A stretch of 64,000 nt of DNA from Macrosoma leucophasiata (taxonomy: Eukaryota > Arthropoda > Insecta > Lepidoptera > Hedylidae), in contig JAWQUS010000027.1 in NCBI GenBank assembly GCA_036365455.1, positions 16,294,501-16,358,500 on the forward strand. Direction: 5' to 3'. Shown piece by piece: positions 1 through 13,800 of the stretch (position 1 is the first letter of the stretch; each line of letters starts with the position of its first letter). The position numbers and the translations under genes are program-made. The notes below the pieces were generated by a model that was not told where the DNA came from, did not search any database, and was given only the letters and a program-made list of their open reading frames with translations.

Positions 1-223
1 GAGTATGTAGCAGGCTACCACAGTTAAGCCTATAGTCTCAACCTCAATACAACCAAACAAGCTTTACCTTTGTGTTAGGTGTGGAAAGGAAATGTAAGAG
101 GGAGTCACATGCTTAGTTCACGTACCCGTTCCCTCTACGCGGATAGGAAAACAAAGGAAAAAATATGGGAAAGTATAATAATAATTAAATTTAAATTAAT
201 GAATTACGTACTTAATGATTCTT

Positions 224-725
224 CTGCTTGAAAAGAATTCTTCTACTAGTTCAGTCAATCAACCGAACAATAGCAGTCAAACCACTAAAGTTTTTACTGG
301 TGGAAGAGCTCCAGTGACGGAGCTCGCGGGCGTAGGCACCACCGCATTACCTAATATACTTGCTGCTAAATGGTAGTGTTCAGCACTATCGTGTTCCGGT
401 CAGGTCCCTGTAATTTCCGGCCCAGAGGAATAACACCTTAGGCCTCAGAAGTGGTAACGCATGTGCATTTTGACCTTGATCTTTGTGTAAGTGTCTATAG
501 GCTGCAGTCTACACTTAACATCAATGTGAACTGCATGGTTGTTTGCCACTTCCATTACATAAAAAAAAAACTAAAGTACCTACTAAGTGCAGTAACGCAA
601 GATGGGCAGAAGCGTCCTCCGATAAAACTATCGCCACTGCGTTCGCCAATCTAATACCAAGCGTGGCGACTATGGCATATCCCACTTATGGCAAGGCTTT
701 GATTCAGCAGTGAACATCTTTCGGC
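224..725 (-). repeat. Dispersed repeat E (probable LINE-derived), interrupted by SINE-A
   Basis: Inverted copy of the sequence at about 1490-1735 (shared segments include GGTTGATTGACTG and CGCCACGCTTGG). A family A retroposon sits inside it at 291-569, flanked by an 8-bp duplication. Related pieces lie at 11178-11295, 12375-12535 and 17346-17456. The associated 'gtccactgctggacaaag' phrase is a common lepidopteran retroelement tail, so a LINE origin is inferred. Confidence 0.45.
291..569 (+). mobile_element. SINE-like retroposon family A, complete copy with target-site duplication
   Basis: Reference copy of the most abundant family here. The head is actggtgg(t)agagctccag, with a palindromic GAGCTCCAGTGACGGAGCTC core. 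The middle has cactatcgtgttccggtcag, and the tail gccacttccattacat is followed by an A-run. ACTAAAGT at 284-291 is repeated at 570-577, so this is a target-primed retroposition product. I do not see a clean tRNA-type B box, so it may be a SINE of another class or the truncated end of a LINE. Confidence 0.7.
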
Positions 726-768
726 TATGATGATGATGAATAATTCCAAATAATGTTTTATTTAACAG

Positions 769-869
769 GCTGTACCAGAGCACACGTTACCGAGAGACGA
801 CATCTTATCTGTGGAAGTAGCTGTAAACTATAGCACGCCAGCGGGTCGCACTCGTCCTATGGAATACAG
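769..869 (+). CDS. ADAMTS-family exon: end of spacer domain
   Basis: 101-nt exon, phase 0 in and phase 2 out. The acceptor is a T-rich tract ending tttaacag at 768; the donor is ACAG|GTAGGC at 869/870. It reads AVPEHTLPRDDILSVEVAVN then YSTPAGRTRPMEY, ending with the first two bases of an Arg codon. A beta-strand-like V-E-V-A-V-N-Y followed by P-x-E-Y-R-W is the usual end of an ADAMTS spacer just before the next TSR. It is the most upstream exon visible; nothing in 1-768 looks like the preceding exon, which should end in phase 0. Confidence 0.72.
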
Positions 870-3800
870 GTAGGCATATTTCGAAAGCACTTAAAGTTTT
901 GACGACCCTTTTTGACCAGCGGTTTGTGACGGCCGCTTGATTCGAGGGTCGCGGGTTGGATCCCCGCACCGGGACATATATTTGTATGGCCTATAGATAT
1001 TTGTTTCGTGTGTAGGTGTTTGTGTATTTGAGTGTACAACAGCACCCATAACACAGATTTATAGTCAGTGTGGGGCTGTAAGTGTAAGCTTACTATTCTT
1101 TGAGTTTACGTAACTTCAGAAAATGAAATTTACAGAACCTTATTTTGTGATAAATCATCATCACTCCAGCCGAATAACATCCACTGCTGGACAAAGCCTT
1201 TTTCTTTATTTAATGGAAGTGTCAAAAAAACATGCAGTTCACATTGATGTTAAGTGTCGACTGCAGCCTATAGACACTTACACGAAGACCAAGGTCAAAA
1301 TGTAGATGCGTTACCACTCCTGAGGCCTAAGGTGTTATGCCTCTGTGCCGGAAATTACAGGGCCGTACATTACCACCTGACCGGAACACTATAGTGCTGA
1401 ACACTACCATTGAGTGGCAAGTAAATTAGGTAATCCGGTGGTGCCTACGCCCACGAGCTCCGTCACTGGAGCTCTACCAACAGTAAAAAAGTCCTTTCCC
1501 AATGACGCCCAGAAGAGTGTCGGGAGTCATTAGGGGAGAATATGCCAAAATCGCCACGCTTGGCAGGCGGATTGGCGATCGCAGTGACGGTAGTATTATC
1601 GCGGGACGCTGCTGCCCATCTCCATTTATTACCATCCTTTTGGAATGGTTTGAACGCCACAGTTCGGTTGATTGACTGCACTTGCGAAAGAATTCTCTTC
1701 CAGAAGAAGAAAATTCTTCCGCTAGTGGGCAATAGAGTCGACACGAGCCGACGCCAGTTTGTATGATAAGTGTGTGCTAATAATTTTCAAATTTTGAAAG
1801 AAATATTTAAATAAATCAAACAAAATCATTATTTTGTAGAATAACTTGGACAAATGTGTGATACATTATGTTACATTCAAGCTCTGTAATGACCACATTT
1901 AAGGCAAAATAAAAACTATTCTATTCTATTCCATTCAGTTAATGGTAACGTACAAAATCAGGCATTCAGAAAATGAATTTTGTTCAACATAAGCTAAGTT
2001 CAGTTTATGCTGAGGAAACAGAGCTCTGAATTCAGTGAACCGTGTGAATGTAAACAGTTCAGTACTGTAATCGAGGAAAATAGAATCTGATACTCTAGGT
2101 AGCGTTAAAATTGATATGATTATAAGGTTAGGTAATACAACAAAAAGGGGTCACAGAGTAGTGTTTATTTTCTTTGGTGGTAGAGCTCCAGTGACGGAGC
2201 TCGCGGGCGTAGTCACCACCGTATTACCTAATATACTTGCCACTAAATGGTAGTGTTCAGCACTATCGTGTTCCGGTCAGCTGGTAATGTACGGCCCTGT
2301 AATTTCCGACACAGAGGCATAACACCTTAGGCCTCAGGAGTGGTAACGCATCTGCATTTTGATCGTGGTCTTTGTGTGGGTGTCTATAGGCTGCAGTCAT
2401 CACTTAACATCAATGTGAACTGCATGCTTGTTTACCACTTCCACTATATAAAAAAAATATATATGAGAGTTTCATACACATTATGTTTAGGGATTTACAC
2501 ATCACTTGGAAATACCTACAGATAATATCTTTGAAAGTCCCACATCTGCAGCTACAGCAGGTCCTCATCAACGTTACCTCCCAACATATCATACACATTG
2601 AAATCTATTATTATAAAGATACTCGAAGCTGAGAATGAATGTAGCAAACGTTTCTTCAACAAACCTCACAAAAAGATTATTTGACGACCCGGTTAGTCCA
2701 GCGGTGCGAAACCACCGTTTGATTCGAAGGGTCGCGGGTTCGATCCCCGCTCCGGAACAAAGATTTGTATGGCCTACAGATATTTGTTTCGGGTCTGGGT
2801 ATTTGTGTATGTGTTGTATGTGTACAACGGCACCCACGACACAGGTTTATACCTACTGTGGGGCTGTGAGTGTAAGCGTATTTTATTTATTTATTTATAT
2901 CATATTAGCTTCCCGCCCCGGCTACGCGCGTTTGCAATGTTACCTACCCTCTGCTATTCATCTTAGCGTGATGTTATATAGCCTAAGGCCTTCGTCGATA
3001 AATGAGCTATCTAACACTGAAAAAACTTTTCAAATCGGACCAGTAGTTCCTGAGATTAGCGCATTCAAACAAACAAATAAGATAAGTATAGATTATGCTG
3101 TGTAAATCATGAGAGTTACAAAGAAAACAATGTAGATCAGAATTACTAACTGGACTTAAAAAGGACTAAAATACAAAAAAAAAATTACTCTACTGCTCTC
3201 AGTTTTATTGTTAGTTTTATTTTATTAAATATCTCAGCTCGAAAAATGTATCTTTATTCTGCGAGAGCGGGAAAATGGGTAAAATCGAATAATCTACGCG
3301 AGTTAAAAGCATCATAAATCTTTACTGAAACACTAAAATATGTACATTTTGATGGATCATGGCAACATTTATTAAAGTCAACGAGGATAACATAAGCATA
3401 TGAAGTGCACGTTTCGATAAGTTTGAAAACACTTAACAACTCGTACTTGATAAGTGTTTACGAAAACACCGCGGTGTTAAAACCAACTTTGAGGTACGGT
3501 TGTCAGAACCTGGTAATGTGGAACGAGCTCTCTTAAATGGCATGCAATATTTTGTACTTTTGAGCAATACTTATAGTTTCTTCCTAGAATTTAACATGCG
3601 TGCCTATGTACATAATAGGTTGGGGAAAAAGTCTTTTCGCAATATAGTAATAGGTTGGGGAAAGTCTTTTCGCATTATAGTATGTATGAACTTGTAATAA
3701 AATCTCTTTGGCTGTAGTATTTGTATCTGGCTGGTTTTGGTATCATTGACAGTTAAAATTTTAAAGAACATAATTCCAAATTCAAATTAGGCAAATGTGT

Positions 3801-6800
3801 GATTTTCATTTGTTTTTCGTACTGTCAATCTAATGAAGAAATTCGATACATTTTAAAATTTTACTACAAAAAAGGTAAAAAGGCAACGCAAGCCGCGAAA
3901 AAAATTTGCGATGTTTATAGGCCTAGTGCAGTGTCTGTGAGAGTAGCTAATTTGGTTTAAGCGTTTTCAATCCGGAGATTTTGATGTCAAAGATGCACCT
4001 CGCTCTGGTCGCCCTATTACGGATAAAACGGATGCCATTTTTGAAAAAGTGGAGCAAGATCGACATATCAGTAGTTACGACGTAGCTGAAGAACTGAGAA
4101 TTGATCACAAAACAGTTTTGGCGCATTTGAAAAAAGCTGGGTACAAAAAAAAGCTCGATATTTGGGTACCTCACGAGCGCACTGAAAGAAACCTAATGAA
4201 CCGTGTACTCATTTGTGATTCTTTATTACGACGTAATGAAACCGAATCATTTTTGAAGAAGCTGATAACTGATGATGAAAAGTGGATCACGTACGTACGA
4301 CAAGAACGTGCGAAAAAGGTCGTGGTCAAATGCCGGTCAGGCTTCACAGACTGTGGCGAGACCCGGGTTAACTCGCAATAAGGTGATGTTGTGTGTGTGG
4401 TGGGATTGGAAGGGCATTATTCATTATGAGCTATTACCACCAGGCAGGACTATCGATTCTGAACTCTACTGCGAACAACTGATGAGATTAAAGCAAGAAG
4501 TTGAGAGAAAGCGGCCGGAATTGATCAACAGAAGGGGAGTGGTGTTTCATCATGATAACGCTAGACCTCACACATCTATAGCCACTCAGCAAAAATTAAG
4601 AGAGTTTGGCTGGGAGGTGTTAATGCATCCGCCGTATAGTCCTGACCTTGCACCTTCAGATTTCCACCTGTTTCGGTCTCTTCAGAATTCTTTATGCAAT
4701 GTTAGGTTAACATCACGAGAGGACTGCCAAATCCACTTGTCGCGGTATTTTGATGAGAAGTCCCAAAATTTTTATAGCAATGGGATCATGTCCCTACCTA
4801 CAAGATGGCAAAAGGTTATCGAACAAAATGGTACATACATACTTTAGTTAAATTTAAATAAACTATATTAAAAAATGTTTTGAATTATCTTCAAAAATGC
4901 GAAGAAACTTATTCCCCAACCTATACGTACGTAAACTGCCTCAGTAGCCTAGTGGTAGCAGGCCACGCTCACCCATCAGAGATAATGGTGTTAAGTCCTT
5001 TATCTCTGGTTCTATTGGGATTTTTCCATTTTCCATATACTTAACCAGTTATTTTGTGACGTCTCAATAATTTTCTATGTAAAAATCAAATTTCATAATG
5101 AAAATGATTTTAAATTATTACACTCATGCTTTTGGAATAATTTGAAAACCTCAGGTACTAAGCATAAAATATCAACGTCCTAGTTAAAATTATAACGACC
5201 TTTTCCAAAGCACAAACCAATTGTTTCGTGGTCTACAATAGCGTATGATGAAAACAAGACCACCTACTTAGAAATGAACGTAGGTGCCCAATCTGACTGA
5301 AATGTTACGGCATGACCTAAAACAGCTCTCGTAGATTAAACTTAGACGTTTATACAATACCTAATTGTGCTTTTACTGCGTCATGTTTCTCCATTACCGT
5401 TTCTCATGTAACAAAAGTTTTCTTTGTTGTAAATAATTGCTTTGGCTCCCTTGAACTTTACACCCAATATCCTTTACCTGCTCTTTTGATGTAAACTGAA
5501 ATATTTCAGGTTTATTATTGCTACTTACTGAAAAAAGAGGGACCTTGTTATATTTCGCCTTTTGAATACTTTCGATCCTTAGATACAATAAAGCATTAAC
5601 TTGCCGCTCCGCTATCCGCTATCCGCTCCGTATCAAATCCGGTCGTGTGTGACTACTATATTTTACGCCCTTATAGATTACATTTTAAATAGTGGCTTTG
5701 TTTATAATAAATTAGCTGAACCGGCAAACTTCGTGTCGCTATCGGATTTTTTTAAATACGTGCTATTTTTTATTATTTTCTCTTCCCCCAACCCTCAGAT
5801 TTGGATTTGATGATAATTACTTTTATGCTTCTCTATGGAAGCAAAAGACGAATGAAAATCAAAGTATGTTGTATTGTCAGGTGGTCGTCGGAGCGTGGAC
5901 CATGTTCCGTGTCGTGCGGCGGTGGGGTGCGTGTGGTGCGCACGCGCTGTCCGCGTGATCAGCGCTGCGCACCTACCCGCTACGAACGCTGCAATATGCA
6001 CAGGTAATTTTTTTTTTTTTTGAAACCAAGCGTGCTGTACCCCTTTTTTATAAAAATTACGTCATATTATTGAAGTCATCGAGCCGTTAAAGTTTCATAC
6101 TCGTATTATTATGAAACTTGTGTGAGCTCCGCTGCGGTGTATACCGATCAGAGTATGCTCGCTTGCACACAAATCGAAATATCTGGAACTAATCATAGAG
6201 TCGATTTCCTGTTACACGAAATTAACATGTAGGTATTTAAAAAATTTGGTGATCTGTAAAGTCGATTTATTACGGGTGATCATTTTAGGTGGTAATGTCA
6301 TATGAAGACATTGGTAAAAAATTGCATACCTACTTTACAAATTGAATTACTATCTAGACGCATGGAGTGGAAGAGAGATAGATGCGTCACAAGCGGAACG
6401 TTTAGGCCGATTGTTTAGCCGAACGCATCCGTCTATCGCTTGTTCAGCACTCACGCTTGCACGCTCGGCTCGGGCGGAACGTGACACTTTCTCGTGCGTG
6501 CAGCCGGTGCTACGATTTATAAGACGTTTTCACGTCAAAAGCAGAGTCGAAAAATTGTGTAAGTACAGGAGTGACGCGACTCGAGTACAATTTTGCCTTA
6601 CATAGAACTTACATTTTATTATTTAATTCGTTACCCATACAGAAATACTCATATAAAGATATATACAAAAATGTGTACAACGTTTCCAAATCATTAAAAG
6701 TTTAATATGAAACTTGTGGAAGCTCCGCCGCGATAAACGGGAACATGCTCGCTTGCACTCTAATCGAAATATCTGGAACTCATCATAGTATCGATTTACT

Positions 6801-7864
6801 GATACACGATGTAACACACTCAATAATACATCAATATTTACGCTACAGTACGCCACGGTACGGTAGCTTAATTACAGTACTCATAAAGAAATATATATTG
6901 CACATGGCGCTTAGGAAAGAGACAATCGGCTAGTTTCGAGTTCTTAGAGCGTTATATCTGATGCACACTGCCTACGTAAGCACTGATAGTCCGGTATTAC
7001 TCAAAACGGAAAAATGGTCGACAAACGGTAATTTAAATTAAAGATTAAAAATTAAAGATTGTGTGCGAAAGTGATAACGCTCGACACAGCCGAAATTATC
7101 CGACGGGAAAGCCTGCATTATGGCTACTACACGGTGGCCCGTGTTACTCTTTGCTCGCAGCTGTTAAAGACGGCATCTTTATGCTAGACATAATGAGACA
7201 AAATAAAAAAAATATAATCGGTATATATTGTAGAAAATATATTTGCCAATTTTCTCGCCTATATACTAATACTCTTTTTCGGTCGCTTGCCAGCTACTGT
7301 GGAAACAGTATGTATGAAGCTCGCGTAATCCTGCGAAATCGTCATTTCTAATTAGAAGATAATCTATACTTATAATAAAACTGTAGAAGTGTAAATTCTA
7401 TACATTAAAAATATTGAAAAAATAAATACCAGGGGATTTTACTAGATCGATACCGAACCCAAATATGTGATTAGAAAATTTTTTGTCTGTCTGTCTGTCT
7501 GTTTGTTCAAGCATCACATAAAAACTACCAGTCCGATTACAATGAAACTTGATTATACTTTAACCTTTGGCGCACAACACTGGGTACTTTTTATCCCGGA
7601 AAAATGTATTTTTGTCTGTGTGTTTGTGCACGCTAATATCAGAAACGGCTTATTCGATTTGCGGTTCTCTTATACATTGTAGTAAGTTTCACTTAACATT
7701 TAGTGTTTGTTTCATGTGAATCGGTTCTGAAATAAAAAAGTTGTCATTTTAAAGAATCGTATCGAATATTTTTAAGCTATTCTGTATCTTAGTTCTATCT
7801 TTTAGGGAGTTTAGTACCTAATAGGTAAAAACGGACCCTACTGATAACTGATCCCCAGCTGTCT

Positions 7865-7895
<31 letters not shown>

Positions 7896-10800
7896 ACCAA
7901 GCTGTATCTCATAAATAGTGATAGCTAGAAAGCTAACATATTCACAAATTATGTATTTCTGTTACCGCTTTATAGACAAAATTAATTACTAAAAATAAGA
8001 AAATGAAAATGTTAAGGGGTCCAAGAGGGCATACCATAAAGGTTTTTTTTTTTTCGTATACTATTTGCTCGATAATAAGTGCAGCAAGTAGACGCTTAAA
8101 ATTTTCTCACAATTTTTAGGTCTTATGTTGTATATTACCTTCCATAATAAATCTATACATCTATACTCGATACAAATAAATAAAATTGGAGTGTCTGTTT
8201 GTAATATTAAAATAACCGCTTTTTACTAAATGCAGATGTGTGTAACACGGTACCTATATACATATATACCAAAACAACATTTTTTCCAATTTTTGTCTGT
8301 TTGTCTGTCTGTCTGTTTGGCGGGGCTAATCTTGGGAACGGCTGGACCGATTTTGACGGGTCTTTCACTGGCCGATAGCTGATGTGATAAGGAGTATGTT
8401 AGGCTACTTTTATCTCCATACATCCATATATACACACATACCTACATACAACACAGTAACACAATAAGTAGAATTGGAATGTATTCGACTTTGACGAAAC
8501 TTCCACGGGTAGGTAGCTGATGTAATAAGGAGTTACTTTTATCCTAGCTGCGCCCACGACTTTGTCCGGGTAGATACTGAACAATCATATTTTTCTCACG
8601 TGAACGAGGTCGCGGGCACAGCTAGTTTAAAATAAATAGAATTATTCAAAATAAAAAGTCAAAGTATATAAATAAAGTACACCACACCTAATACACATTT
8701 TCGAATTCAAACTGCTCAGTAGCCTAGTGTTCTATTCCGGTTCGATTCCCGGGTCCGAAACTAACAGGGATAACGGCGTAAAATCCTTAATCTCTGGTTC
8801 CAATGGGAATTTACCATTTTCTGAAAATTTCTCAGCACCTCTTAGTTTGGTAATATGCCCAGACATATCAACAGGCTCGCCACCTGTTTCATGGGCCAAA
8901 ACGTAAACGGCGAATCGTGGGTAACCTCTACCTACTGTTCGGGGATTACAGGCGTAAAATTACGTAAATTTTCGAATCATACGTAGTTATGTATATATTA
9001 AATTCTCAAATCTCGATGATATATATGCTCGCTCGCACACCGTAAACGAAATATCGCGAGCTCATCAGAGAATCGATTTACAGCTACACGAAGCGAGAAA
9101 CATGAATATTTACGCCAAACTGCAGGCAGATTAATTATTATCGATAGAGGCAACCCGCGACTTAGTACAGTGTTTTTAACCGACATATTTCAAACTTTAA
9201 TTTATTCACAACTGCTACTAACAACTAGGTATCCTAGTTTGTACTGAAAGAGTTGCACGTAAACTGAAATTTTAATGTATGCGCCAGGGAAGAATCTCCT
9301 TATTAATATGCTTTATTAAAAAATATACCAGATTGAATATATCCCAACTGCATATCGTATGAGTGAATGCTTCTGTAATGAATCTATACAAAATTCTTTC
9401 GATAGTTAAAGTATTATTACTTCCTAATAAAGTTCTACGACACTTTGGGGGAGTTATTCGCGTTCAAGATATCATCAGTTCAACCCTTTCGTTCGTCTAC
9501 AACTGTTCAATAATATCTAAAGATGCTCAAGGAACGGCCCCGGGATACCCTCATACAACTATTGCCCGCAATTTATATCTGTCAGTTATTTAAAGCCGGT
9601 AGAAAAGGTATCTAGAATGCTGAAACTATGGTGCCAGTGCTGTATGCTGTGACCTTACCGAAAATTTGTTTGTAAGAAAGTTGGTTTCTTGAGTGATATT
9701 TTTCCGATGAAGAATCCCAATATCGTGTCCCTAGTTCTGTTGTAAAAAGATAAATAAATAATCAAGTTCCGAAACTTCCCGCTGACTTCAGAATTTAAGC
9801 GATGTGCATGTTACAGCAAAAATGAACAAGATCAAAGAATAAGTTAACAACTACTTTTGAAAACTTTTCGCCTTCAGTTTAACTTTGTCCCGATACTCTT
9901 TGACTTGGTAAACTTTACATAAGGATCTTTTCTTAGATTGGAAGTTATTCTTTCGACAGTAAATTTGTTGTAAAAGTTTTAAGTAATAAACTTGTGTTCT
10001 TCAAACGCATTAACTTTCAAATGTTACATTAATTGCGTAGTTTTCAAGTTTTGTGTCGTACAAATACTATCGGTATTGTTTAAAATGTTGCAGTCCATAT
10101 TTGTATGTGATTGAGTAAAAAGCATGATCTTTCGAATCACACAACAGGCAGTAATAACTAACTAAGTAAACACCTATAATTTTTTCTCTCTTCTTCAATA
10201 TGTATCATTTTGAAACTCTTTTATGGCGTAGGAAAAAATAAGGCGTCAATTATATCCTTACAAATATGTGTTTTTTTTAATAAATAAAAAAATATGATTT
10301 TTTTTTTTAATAATTGTAACTTTGTTTAGTTGTGAATTCACGTGGGTGGAAGGTGAATGGGAGGAATGCAGCGCCACCTGCGGACAAGATGGTTTCCACG
10401 AGAGGCAGTTGTTCTGTGTCCCCAGCAACGTCAGGTAAAAGAAACAACCATCCATACCACATAATGCGAAAGCTCCTAAATGGTATGTATGTATCTTCAC
10501 GCCAGGTCCCTAACGGGGTAGGCAGAGAGTGTAGAGCGCCAGACATCCCGGTTCTGACAAACCTCTCGTGCCTCGTCTACCTTCATCATTCTCTTCATAC
10601 ATGCACGCCGATTCCTAAGACTTTTGACCCCACCATCAGACAGAACTCGACCTATTTGGTCATGGTAGGTCAGCCTTGGTCTTCCTGGGCCTCTGCAACC
10701 ATCCACACTCGCATTGTATATCTGTTTAGTCATTCGCTCATTCGACATTCTTTCTATATGCCCGAACCATCGGAGCATGCCTTTTTTCATTTTTACACCG

Positions 10801-13800
10801 ATACTATCATTCACACAAAGTCTCTTTCTTACATCTTCATTACGAACGCGATCGGTGAGTGATACACCGCAGATCTTGCGCAAAGATCTCATCTCGACCG
10901 CGTTCAACTTACTTTCAAGCTCTTTCCTGCATACCCAGCTCTCACTTCCATATAAAAGCGTTGGAGTAAGTACAGCATTATGTACGGCTAGTCGAGCCCG
11001 CTGGCTGAGATGTTTAGATTCTCGCAGCTTACCCAAATGGTGTGTAGTTTAAATTATTATTTTTGTATGCAGTTACATTTTCACTGTCTGCTTTCCGAAA
11101 ATAATAAAATAAAATAATTGTCGCTAATGGTAGAATGCGGGCATCGGTAGTAAGACACCATCCATTTACTAAGTAAGTCTCATCATCGTCATTTCAGCCG
11201 AAAGACCGTCCACTGTTAAAGAAAAGCCTCCCATCCCCTTCCGCACAAAAGGGATAAGCCAATATTGCCACGCTTGGCATGCGGATTACTTCTGTTCTCT
11301 TAAAACCAGACTAAAGTTTTAATTAAAGTATTCCAATTGGCATAAAAATACTTAGATAAATCAAAGCAAAATCTAAACGCAAAGTTTTGCTTGCAAACGT
11401 TTGCTTAGCCAAACTGAAGCTTATTTCCGTCTCAGACGCCACTAATCGAAAATAAACAGGCTTTGTGTGTCTCAGTCACTGTAAATAACCCAACGTAGCA
11501 AATATTTATTAGATGTACCTACAAAGTAAATTGTAGGTATAATGCTATGGCGCCAAAGCATCGTAATATAAACCTTTGAAGCGAACACTAAACCGTTATA
11601 TCAATGTGACAACGCCACCCTCGCGTGTGCGAAATATCCACTTGCTGACGAGAGTAGAGATGGAAACATTATGCAAAACATCGATAAAAATCTATCAAAA
11701 AAATTCATCGAAATTTTGAAGACACTTTTATATCTCAAAAAGTTTAATCCCAAATTGTTTCGATATAACTAATCGTGTATCGTATTTGTGAGTGGATCCC
11801 CTAGAACTCAACTATATGAGACCTCATATATATTTTATCGATAGCAGCAGTATTGAAATGCAAACATAAACTACAGTTCAAGTTGTTTTTTAAAAAGTTT
11901 TACTAATTACAAAATATAAAAAAAAAATTAGAAAAATCAAACAAAATTTAAATTACATATGTTAACTGCATGCATGTTTACAACCTTCATTTCATAAAAC
12001 AAAAGTTTTATTTTATCGAAATATCGATGTTTCAGAATTATGGATGTTTTGTGTACGCTCTAACATCTAGAAGAGTGAGCGGAAATGAGGTATTTTATTA
12101 AACTGTTACCAAAGGTACGCTTAAAATAATATCGTCGTATCTCACGTACGCTCATCCGATTACCACTTTCTTCTTTTCACTTCTTTCATTTAACAAATTG
12201 AATTGTTTTATTACAATTTTAAGTATAAACCACGGATGGATCCATAAAAAATTGTTAAATGATAGACACTTATTTAACTCCCGAGGTTGTTTTTTAATGT
12301 GTGTGCTAAACAGGCATACCGAAAAACGTTTACTTCTGGACAAAATCCTTCCCCAAAGATACCTACAACAGGTTTATGCGTTTAGGGGGCAATAATCACC
12401 ACGATTAGCAAGTGGACTGGCGATTGCAGTGATGGTCGTTTTTATCGCAAGTGGCCGCTGCTCATCTCGCGTCAATGTATTTACGAGCGCCTACATGGAA
12501 TAGTTTGACCGCCATTGTTCAGTTGGGTGGGGTCGTCACGTCCCGACGCCAGTAAAGACACTTTCAATTTATGCGTTTTGTGTCGGACCGCTGCAGTGCC
12601 GACGCGGTGCGTTTGCGCGGACGGTCATTTGTTTTCATACAGAGCGGACGGTGCGGCAACAGTACGACGTCGGTATATAACATATGACAAACGCACCGCG
12701 TCGGCACTGCAGCGGTCCAACACAAAACGCATAAATTGAAAGAGCCCTAAGAAATCATAACGCTAACTAAATGTTTGTTAATCTTGCAGCGCAACAACCC
12801 GGCGGGAGATGATAAGGCGCAGCGTGTCGCCCGCCCTTTGTCCGCCAGGAAAACCGGATAAGACGCAGCCGTGCAACCGGATCCCATGTCCGGTTTACTG
12901 GCAAGAAATGCCATGGACACCGGTATGTTTGCATTGAATTAGTTATGACAGTTAAAAGTTTGGTTGAAATAAACTCAAGCGACGAATAAAATTCACTGTT
13001 AAATTTATATAACGAGTGCCTTGTAAGTCAGAACCAGATAGCTCCCTCGTTTTTTAACAAACAAAGACAGAGTATTAATGCCGACGATTTTAAATATCTT
13101 TAGATACATAATTATTTTGACTGGTATCAATATTAATCTTGTCCGTATTAGTGCGGATTACGACGATACTGCGGTGTAATAACTGTCGTTGTTGTTCGAT
13201 TCTGCTTGATTAATAAAAGATAAGTTTACTTGACGACCCGGTTAGTCCAGCGGTGCGAAACCACCGTTTGATTCGAAGGGTCGCGGGTTCGATCCCCGCT
13301 CCGGAACAAAGATTTGTATGGCCTACAGATATTTGTTTCGGGTCTGGGTGTTTGTGTATGTGTTGTATGTGTACAACGGTACCCACGACACAGGCAATAT
13401 ACCTACTGTGGGGCTGTGAGTGTAAGCGTATTTTTTTTTTTTTTACTGGATCCAGTTCTTACATGAACATAACAACTTTTGTTTAGTGCAAGACTTTACG
13501 GTTTAACCTCTCAAAATACCTATTCTAAATCGGCCGTGGACGAAAAACGCAAGAGCAGCTTCTTGAATTTATGACTGTATAAGTTTTCCTAGCTTCAAGA
13601 TTGTATGTTCAAGTTTTCCTCGAATTGCACGGCAGCCTTAGCCTTAGATAAGGTCTATACAGACATCACTGCCACTGTGGTTACACCAGTGTTACCATGA
13701 GAAGACCCTGTTTCATAAGGGTGTAACCTTATGAAACGAGGCAAATCAAGTCAATGGCTATTATAGGTCTATCAAACTCGCATGTGTTCTCAACAGTGCT

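Noticed and set aside
2740..2760. tRNA-like B boxes in family B and C SINEs as real tRNA genes
   Set aside because: Acceptor stems do not pair and the sequence runs into a SINE body and simple-repeat tail.
2635..3105. 156-codon plus-strand frame
   Set aside because: Runs through a family B SINE and a Helitron fragment; the similar frame at 13253 is in the same SINE family.
7467..8330. Possible CRISPR-like or regulatory tetranucleotide arrays
   Set aside because: These are simple (TGTC)n microsatellites within lepidopteran repeats; there are no spacers and the DNA is eukaryotic.
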